Below are positions 1 to 4,504 of a DNA stretch of 9,688 bases, in pieces. A program made the position numbers and the translations under genes. Within the stretch, counting starts at the first letter, position 1; the number at the start of each line of letters is the position of its first letter. Source of the DNA: AC-32 sp035455445. Its GTDB lineage: Bacteria > Actinomycetota > Thermoleophilia > Gaiellales > Gaiellaceae. The notes beneath the pieces were generated by a model. That model made no database searches, was not told where the DNA came from, and saw only the letters and a list, made by a program, of their open reading frames with translations. The DNA is taken from NCBI GenBank assembly GCA_035455445.1, contig DATIFC010000010.1:1-9688 (forward strand), written 5' to 3'.

Positions 1-68
1 GGGCGGCTCGCGGAATCCGCCGTGCGCTGAGGAGCCCGCCTGGCGACGCGGCTACACTGTGCCGGCCC
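1..68. other. Left-edge non-coding leader of the tRNA
   Basis: This short stretch precedes the tRNA. In the first plus frame it encodes about nine residues and then TGA at 28-30, so it could hold the last codons of a gene beginning outside the window, but nothing confirms that. A TACACT hexamer at 53-58 sits about ten bases before the tRNA and resembles a sigma70 -10 box. I see no convincing -35 partner. Confidence 0.3.
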
Positions 69-141
69 GGGGCTATAGCTCAGCTGGGAGAGCGCCTGGA
101 TCGCACCCAGGAGGTCGCCGGTTCGAGTCCGGCTAGCTCCA
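69..141 (+). tRNA. tRNA-Ala (anticodon CGC)
   Basis: A complete cloverleaf can be folded by eye. The acceptor stem is 69-75 with 134-140, the D arm 78-93, the anticodon arm 95-111 with loop ATCGCAC at 100-106 and anticodon CGC at 102-104, the variable loop 112-116, and the T arm 117-133 with loop TTCGAGT. The third acceptor pair is G71 with T138, that is G3-U70, the classic alanine identity element, which agrees with the anticodon (reads GCG). The discriminator is A141. The following bases are CCT, so the 3' CCA is not encoded and must be added after transcription. It is a stand-alone tRNA with its own terminator downstream. Confidence 0.95.
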
Positions 142-146
142 CCTCG

Positions 147-171
147 AAGGGCCCTGGAGACAGGGCCTTTT
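147..171 (+). terminator. Rho-independent terminator of tRNA-Ala
   Basis: A ten-pair stem pairs 147-156 (AAGGGCCCTG) with 161-170 (CAGGGCCTTT), including one G-T wobble and two A-T pairs at the base, around the tetraloop GAGA at 157-160. The T run 168-171 overlaps the foot of the stem. It lies five bases after the tRNA, so it most likely ends the tRNA transcript. On the opposite strand the hairpin is followed by only two T residues, so it is not a good terminator for the minus-strand gene ending at 216. Confidence 0.85.
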
Positions 172-215
172 CTGGTGGGAGCGCGTCGCCGGGGCGGCGA
201 AGCGCCTCCGAGGCG

Positions 216-449
216 TCACCGCCGCCGCGCCCTGGATCGCGCAGGTGCGCTCCGCGCCGGGCCCCGTCTTCCGCCCGGGGCGTGCGGCCCTCGCGGGCCG
301 GCTGCCCGCGGCCGTCGGCCGGACCCGTCGCCGGGCCCGGGCGACTCGTCCTCGCGGTGTCGGGATCGCGAGACGATCAGAAGCACCGTTCCCGTCGCCA
401 GGATCGCGCCGGTCGAGAAGACGAGGTTGAGGATCGTCGAGAAGGTCAC
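216..449 (-). CDS. Small probable membrane protein, function unknown
   Basis: The reading frame from GTG at 449 to TGA at 216-218 gives 77 residues. Residues about 3-27 are strongly hydrophobic (FSTILNLVFSTGAILATG and onward), followed by a basic SRSRHR stretch, which fits one membrane helix with a cytoplasmic positive flank. Codons over this first half favour G or C at the third position, as in the neighbouring genes. The second half is a Gly/Pro/Arg-rich tail of low complexity and could be disordered, or could mean the true end differs. There is no Shine-Dalgarno sequence before the GTG, so translation may be leaderless. It is divergent from the blue copper gene at 471 with only 21 bp between starts. 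I do not recognise a family. Its place beside oxidase genes hints at a respiratory role, which is inference only. Confidence 0.45.
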   Translation of the reverse strand: MTFSTILNLVFSTGAILATGTVLLIVSRSRHREDESPGPGDGSGRRPRAAGPRGPHAPGGRRGPARSAPARSRARRR

Positions 450-470
450 GGAGCGTATTCTTGTAGCAGG

Positions 471-950
471 ATGGCGGTCGCCCTCGCAGCCGTGGTGCCG
501 CTGACGGTCGCGGCGCCGAAGCCGCCGCCACGCCGTTTTCTCAGCGTCGACAGACGCGATCGGACGGCGAGGATCGTGCTGATCGCGGGGTACGACGACG
601 AGAACTCCGGCTTCAACTTCGACGGCTATGCCCGCGGCGAGCTGCAGGTGGTCGTGCCCCGCCGCTGGCGCGTCGTCGTGCGCTGCGGCAACCGCTCGCC
701 GGTGCGGCACTCCTGCGCCGTCGTCCGCGGGCCGATGAGCGCCCGGCCGGCGTTCCGCGGCGCCACGATCCCGCACCCGCGGCTCGGGCTCGGTCGCGGC
801 GAGTCCGCGAGCTTCTCGTTCACGGCGACGAGGGTCGGCGCCTATCGGCTGGCGTGCCTCGTCCCGGGGCACGAGGAGGCACGGATGTGGGATCTCCTCG
901 AGGTCGTCCGGTCAGGGCGGCCGACGATCCGCGCGCGCCCCGGGCCCTAG
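471..950 (+). CDS. Sulfocyanin-like blue (type 1) copper protein
   Basis: This 159-residue cupredoxin probably carries electrons outside the cytoplasmic membrane. Residues 2-15 form a short hydrophobic segment without N-terminal Lys/Arg, probably a weak signal peptide or anchor. The mature part has a sulfocyanin-type FNFDGY motif at 48-53, a first copper ligand His at about H80 (RHSC), and a C-terminal loop CLVPGHEEARMW holding C129, H134 and M139. The spacing Cys-x4-His-x4-Met followed by Trp is typical of sulfocyanin and related type 1 sites. I chose ATG 471 because the frame upstream overlaps the divergent gene and looks non-coding. No clear Shine-Dalgarno is present; a TATTCT at 456-461 would give a nearly leaderless message. 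Its TAG stop shares CTAG with the stop of convergent ctaB. It is a candidate electron donor to the oxidase encoded opposite, which is inference from context. Confidence 0.82.
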   Translation: MAVALAAVVPLTVAAPKPPPRRFLSVDRRDRTARIVLIAGYDDENSGFNFDGYARGELQVVVPRRWRVVVRCGNRSPVRHSCAVVRGPMSARPAFRGATIPHPRLGLGRGESASFSFTATRVGAYRLACLVPGHEEARMWDLLEVVRSGRPTIRARPGP

Positions 951-2128
951 GCGGCGGCCGTGATCGCCGCCGCGACGAAGAGCGCGGCCAGGTAGAGCAG
1001 CGAGTAGTGGAAGAGCAGGAGCGCTCGCCGTCGAGTCGGGTCGCGGCGGAGCCGGAGCGCGAGGCAGAGGAAGGCGCCGCCCAGCGCGAGCGCCGAGACG
1101 AGGTAGGCGGCGCCGAGCTCTCCGGCGGCAAAGGGGGCGACGGTCGCGGCGACGAGCGCGACGCTGTAGGCGACGATCCAGCGGATCGTCGTGACCTCTC
1201 CGCGCACGACCGGCAGCATCGGGATCCGCGCGGCGGCGTACCGGTCGCGCAGGAGCAGCGCCAGCGACCAGAAGTGGGGCGGCGTCCACAGGAAGACGAT
1301 CAGGAAGAGCCAGAGGGCGGCCAGCGACAGGTCGCCGGTAGCCGCGGCCCAGCCGACGAGCGGCGGAACCGCGCCGGCCGCGCCGCCGATGACGATGTTC
1401 TGGGTCGTGGAGCGCTTCAGCCAGCGGGTGTAGACGAGGACGTAGAACAGGTTTCCCACGAGCGCGAGCGTCGCCGTCAGCACGTTCACCGCGCTCGCGA
1501 GCAGCACGAACGAGAATGCCGAGAGCGCGAGCCCGAACTCGAGCGCGCGTGTGGGCGCGACGCGGCCCGCCGCCACCGGCCGCGTGCGCGTCCTCGGCCC
1601 CATCAGCGGGTCGATGTCCCGGTCGAGCACGTGGTTGAGCGCGCTCGCGCCGCCGCACGCGAGCGCGAGGCCGGCCATCGCGGCGGCCGCGGTTCCGGTT
1701 CCCGGCCAGCCCCGGGCGCCGACCACCATCCCGCAGAAGCCCGTGACGAGCAGCAGCGACATGATCCGGGGCTTGACGAGCACCACGTAGTCGCGCACGC
1801 TGGCCGCCCTCCCGGGCTCGCCGCGGAACGTCGCGGCCGCGGTCACCAGCACCGCCGCGAGCGCCAGCGCCGACAGGACGGCGTGCGGCGCACGGCCCGG
1901 GGTGGCAGCCGTTGCGGCGACGAGTGCCCCGGCGGCCGCCGTCGGCGCAAGCAGCGCCCGGTGCCGGAGGACGGCCGCCACCGCGAGGGCGACGAGGGGC
2001 GGCGCAGCGAGCGCCGCCACGATCCGGTGCGCTCCCCCGAGGCCCACCGCGCCGCTGACGACGGCGAGCGTCGTCCCCGCCGCGGCGACGAGGGCACAGG
2101 CCCGGAGCCAGCCGGTCGGGCCCGTCAC
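947..2128 (-). CDS. ctaB: Heme O synthase (protoheme IX farnesyltransferase) with CtaA-half-like N-terminal extension
   Basis: CtaB/CyoE transfers a farnesyl group to heme b to make heme O, the precursor of heme A for the oxidase; it is an integral membrane UbiA-family enzyme. The UbiA domain spans about residues 110-393. Its first motif is NHVLDRDIDPLMGPRTRTRP (Asp-rich Mg/diphosphate site and RTRTRP), and it also has YTRWLKR with QNIVIGGAAGAVPPLVGW and WTPPHFWSLAL, all hallmarks of heme O synthase. At 393 residues it is about 100 longer than usual. The extra N-terminus contains about four hydrophobic helices with H34-R35 and H82 placed like the two heme-ligand histidines of one CtaA half, but lacks the CtaA cysteine loop. 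The GTG start at 2128 overlaps the TGA of sco in GTGA, which fits translational coupling. The TAG stop at 947-949 overlaps the convergent copper-protein stop. Confidence 0.93.
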   Translation of the reverse strand: MTGPTGWLRACALVAAAGTTLAVVSGAVGLGGAHRIVAALAAPPLVALAVAAVLRHRALLAPTAAAGALVAATAATPGRAPHAVLSALALAAVLVTAAATFRGEPGRAASVRDYVVLVKPRIMSLLLVTGFCGMVVGARGWPGTGTAAAAMAGLALACGGASALNHVLDRDIDPLMGPRTRTRPVAAGRVAPTRALEFGLALSAFSFVLLASAVNVLTATLALVGNLFYVLVYTRWLKRSTTQNIVIGGAAGAVPPLVGWAAATGDLSLAALWLFLIVFLWTPPHFWSLALLLRDRYAAARIPMLPVVRGEVTTIRWIVAYSVALVAATVAPFAAGELGAAYLVSALALGGAFLCLALRLRRDPTRRRALLLFHYSLLYLAALFVAAAITAAA

Positions 2129-2793
2129 GCGGACCCCGGCCGGGCGAGCACGCGCAGGTCGTGCGCGACCGGGCCCGGGAGGAAGGGATAGAGGTAGCCG
2201 GCGCGCTCGAAGCCGTTGCGGTCGACGACGTAGACGGCGTCGGAATGGATGATGTCGCCGCTCGTCCGCCTCACGTAGATCCGGTACGCGCGCCAGACAG
2301 GGGCCAGCTCGCGCCTCGAGCCGAGGAGCCAGTGCCAGTTCCCCGCGAGGCGCCACTTCGCGGCGGCGGCACGGGCGCTGGCGGGTGTGTCGCCCCACGG
2401 ATCGACGCTGACCACGAGCAGCGTCGGCCTCGCGGCCCGCGGCACGGCGGCCATCGCCTGCGCGAGCGTGCGCCCCTCGAGCGGGCAGACCTGGTGGCAG
2501 AGCGAGTCCATGAACGCGAGCACGACGGTGCGGCCCCGGCTCGAGCGCAGCGAGACGTGTCGCCCGCGCTGGTCGACCAGCACGAAGTTGGGCGCGGGCC
2601 GCCTTCCTGCCGGCCAGACCGCCTGACCCTCGAGCGCCGGCAGTCGAGGCGCCGCCCTGGCCGCGGACGAGCGCGCCGCGAGGTGGATCGCCACCCCGGC
2701 GCCGACCCCGATCGCCGCGGCGATGGCCGCAGCGCCGCAGAGCAGCCGCAGCGAGGAGCTCCGACCCGACCCGGCGGCGGCCTCCTCGGTCAC
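2125..2793 (-). CDS. SCO1/SenC-family copper chaperone for CuA assembly
   Basis: SCO proteins are membrane-anchored thioredoxin-fold chaperones that deliver copper to, or reduce, the CuA cysteines of oxidase subunit II on the outer face of the membrane. The protein has 222 residues. One membrane helix lies at about 15-40, followed by the thioredoxin-like domain. The copper-binding pair is C99 and C103 in DSLCHQVCP (CxxxC), with the conserved distal H183 in IIHSDAVYVVD; all three ligands are present. VVSVDPWGDTP at about 127-137 matches the family's SVDP region. The GTG start at 2793 overlaps the TGA of the upstream microprotein in GTGA. An upstream ATG at 2874 is in frame but would overlap the microprotein almost fully and give an unlikely Pro/Gly-rich leader. 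The stop overlaps the ctaB start. Confidence 0.93.
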   Translation of the reverse strand: MTEEAAAGSGRSSSLRLLCGAAAIAAAIGVGAGVAIHLAARSSAARAAPRLPALEGQAVWPAGRRPAPNFVLVDQRGRHVSLRSSRGRTVVLAFMDSLCHQVCPLEGRTLAQAMAAVPRAARPTLLVVSVDPWGDTPASARAAAAKWRLAGNWHWLLGSRRELAPVWRAYRIYVRRTSGDIIHSDAVYVVDRNGFERAGYLYPFLPGPVAHDLRVLARPGSA

Positions 2794-2912
2794 TCGAGCT
2801 CGTCGGGATGCCGGCGGATCGCGAGCGCCCAGTAGATGCAGACCAGGAGCAGCACCGCCAGGGGGATCGCCCACGTCAGGATCCCGCTGGCGACGAAGCT
2901 GGCGAGGAACAC
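2790..2912 (-). CDS. 40-residue single-helix membrane microprotein in the cox operon
   Basis: A 40-codon frame from GTG 2912 to TGA 2790-2792 encodes one long hydrophobic helix (about residues 2-31, including SGILTWAIPLAVLLLVCIYW) and a charged tail ending RRHPDELE. The start is set by a strong AAGGAGG Shine-Dalgarno at 2927-2921 (minus strand), eight bases before the GTG and overlapping the ctaG stop codon; a second GTG at 2921 is too close to it to be used. The stop overlaps the sco start, so the gene sits exactly between two coupled genes and is very unlikely to be a chance frame. Small one-helix subunits are common in heme-copper oxidases (CcoQ-type, small subunit IV), so an accessory subunit or assembly factor is plausible. 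I cannot assign a family. Confidence 0.75.
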   Translation of the reverse strand: MFLASFVASGILTWAIPLAVLLLVCIYWALAIRRHPDELE

Positions 2913-2926
2913 GAACAGCACCTCCT

Positions 2927-3775
2927 TCAGTGCTGGCCGGCCAGGCGTGCCCGGCGGCCGTCGAGGGGATCGAGCCAGAGGTAGAAGTTGATGCAGATCG
3001 CCACCGTCAGAGCGATCGAGCCCGGCACCCAGAGCACGCCCGCGGCGAGCTGCTGGTCGGCCACCGGGGAGAGGCGCGAGCCGCGCGCCTGCTCGGCGTA
3101 GGCCCCGTAGAGCGGCGTCGAGGCGAAGGCGAGCACGATCGCGAGGATCCAGCCGACGGCGAGCGCGGCGGTCGCGTACACGGCCCGCTGGAGGCGGTCG
3201 AGGCGGCCGTGGAACGGCGGCGACTCGATCAGCTGCAGCCAGAGAAGGAGCGACGTCGAGAAGAGCAGCGCGTGCTCGAGGTCGTGCACGGCGGGGTTGG
3301 TGAGGGTCGCGTCGTAGAGCCGCGGCACGTGCCAGGCGACCATCGTGGCGCTCGCCAGGATCCACGTCGGGACGGGCCGCGCGACGAGGCGGGCGGACGC
3401 TCGCAGCGGCGCCGCCCACGCGCCGCGTGCGAGCCCGCCGGCCACCGAGCGGCGCAGCGCGAGCGGCAGCACCTGCCAGCTCGACGCCCACGGCCGGCCG
3501 AGCACGATCAGCGGCGGAGCGACCATCATCAGCACCACGTGCTGGGTCATGTGCACCGCTAAGAACCGGTCGTCGTACGCTGCGATCGGCGAGTCGAGCG
3601 CCGCCGCGGCCGCCAGCAGCCCGAGGAAGAACGCGGCCGCGCGCCAGCGCCGCTCGATCCGCCGACGGGACGACGCGCGTCGCCGCAAGCCGGTCGCGTA
3701 CAGGGCGGCGGCGAGCACGACAGCCGCGAGGGGCGGCTCGAGCGGCCAGTTCGCCGCGCTCGTCAGGACGCCCAC
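2927..3775 (-). CDS. ctaG: CtaG, cytochrome c oxidase assembly factor (Caa3-type CtaG family)
   Basis: This is a 282-residue polytopic membrane protein of the caa3 assembly factor (CtaG) family, which is needed to make active caa3-type oxidase and is linked to copper insertion. It is not the unrelated Cox11-type CtaG. Family motifs visible are HMTQHVVLMMVAPPLIVLG with H75 and H79 (about residues 75-93), AWHVPRLYD with H149, and HDLEHALLFSTSLLLW with H164 and H168; these histidines are the likely metal-binding residues. Several hydrophobic helices follow up to about residue 270. The GTG start at 3775 lies 14 bases after the coxC stop; AGGCGG upstream is a weak ribosome site. The same frame runs further upstream only as Arg/Pro-rich out-of-phase sequence over coxC, so it was trimmed. 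The stop codon forms part of the ribosome site of the next small gene. Confidence 0.93.
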   Translation of the reverse strand: MGVLTSAANWPLEPPLAAVVLAAALYATGLRRRASSRRRIERRWRAAAFFLGLLAAAAALDSPIAAYDDRFLAVHMTQHVVLMMVAPPLIVLGRPWASSWQVLPLALRRSVAGGLARGAWAAPLRASARLVARPVPTWILASATMVAWHVPRLYDATLTNPAVHDLEHALLFSTSLLLWLQLIESPPFHGRLDRLQRAVYATAALAVGWILAIVLAFASTPLYGAYAEQARGSRLSPVADQQLAAGVLWVPGSIALTVAICINFYLWLDPLDGRRARLAGQH

Positions 3776-3789
3776 GACTGCGGAACCGC

Positions 3790-4497
3790 CTATCGGACTG
3801 CGTACAGGAGGATGTAGGTCACGACGCCGATGACCGCGAGCGTGACCCAGAAGAAGAAGAACGCCTCGAGCCCCGGCAGGACGAGGGCGAGCGGGTCGGA
3901 GACGTCCTGGCCGAGACGGTAGCTGTCGCCGGCGGCCTCTCCGGCCTCGACCGCCGTTCGCTTCCGGAATCGGAACGACGTCGCGAGGAGCGTCTCCAGC
4001 CAGAACAGCCCGCCGAGCAGGAAGACGGCGTAGAGGCCTGTCCAGCCCACGAAGACGCTCGCGTAGCCGCCGCTCGAAGGGCCGAAGCCGAGTGTCGCGT
4101 ACTCGACGCACTGGAGCACGAGAGCGGCGGCGCCGAGCGCGAACGTGAGCAAGCCGCGCAGGCGCCAGGCCTTGAGGCGTGCCTGGTCGAGCGGAGCGGC
4201 GAGGCCGGCCGCACGCCGCTCGCGGACCGCGAGCCATCCGGTCGCGACGCTGAGCAGGATCGCGACGACGATCGCCGTCCCCAGGCCGAGCGGCGGCGTC
4301 ACGTCCTTCGGCCGCCAGAGGCCGGCGTTGTTCAGGATCCGCAGGTAGAAGAACGCGAACAGGAAGCCGACGAAGAAGAAGACCGTCGCCGTCGACCAGA
4401 GGTGGCTCCCGGTCCGGAGGTTGCGGGCGAGCAGCTCCGGCGGCTCCTGCTCGACGACGGTGTAGTCGGTCCGGTCGTGGACGAGGGGTGTGCTCAT
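3790..4497 (-). CDS. coxC: Cytochrome c oxidase subunit III, divergent
   Basis: Subunit III stabilises the oxidase core and is thought to help proton uptake and lipid or oxygen supply; it binds no redox metal. The product has 235 residues and about five membrane helices, the short form without the first two helices of the seven-helix type. Helices lie at about 34-55, 70-91, 113-131, 147-166 and 211-233. Family signs are E132 in LQCVEY, matching the conserved helix glutamate, and FVGWTGLYAVFLLGG, which matches the usual TG-F-H-G-x-H-V region. Both histidines of that motif are replaced (Y156 and F159), and the C-terminal WHFVD-type motif is also absent. ATG 4497 lies seven bases after the coxA stop. 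Identity rests on order in the operon as well as sequence. Confidence 0.88.
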   Translation of the reverse strand: MSTPLVHDRTDYTVVEQEPPELLARNLRTGSHLWSTATVFFFVGFLFAFFYLRILNNAGLWRPKDVTPPLGLGTAIVVAILLSVATGWLAVRERRAAGLAAPLDQARLKAWRLRGLLTFALGAAALVLQCVEYATLGFGPSSGGYASVFVGWTGLYAVFLLGGLFWLETLLATSFRFRKRTAVEAGEAAGDSYRLGQDVSDPLALVLPGLEAFFFFWVTLAVIGVVTYILLYAVR

Positions 4498-4504
4498 CGC
4501 GGCA

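Noticed and set aside
282..470. Upstream extension of the blue copper protein to ATG 282
   Set aside because: The added residues are Arg/Pro/Gly-rich, overlap the divergent small gene and would bury the hydrophobic signal segment inside the protein.
854..2191. 445-codon plus-strand open frame opposite ctaB
   Set aside because: Arg/Glu/Gly low-complexity product, antisense to a clearly recognised heme O synthase; also overlaps the copper-protein gene in another frame.
2794..2874. Longer start for the SCO protein at ATG 2874
   Set aside because: It would overlap most of the microprotein gene and place a Gly/Pro/Arg leader before the membrane anchor; GTG 2793 fits the overlap pattern of the operon.
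4493..4504. Minimal frame ATGCCGCGATGA between coxA and coxC
   Set aside because: A three-codon frame whose stop overlaps the coxC start is easily due to chance, and nothing else supports it.
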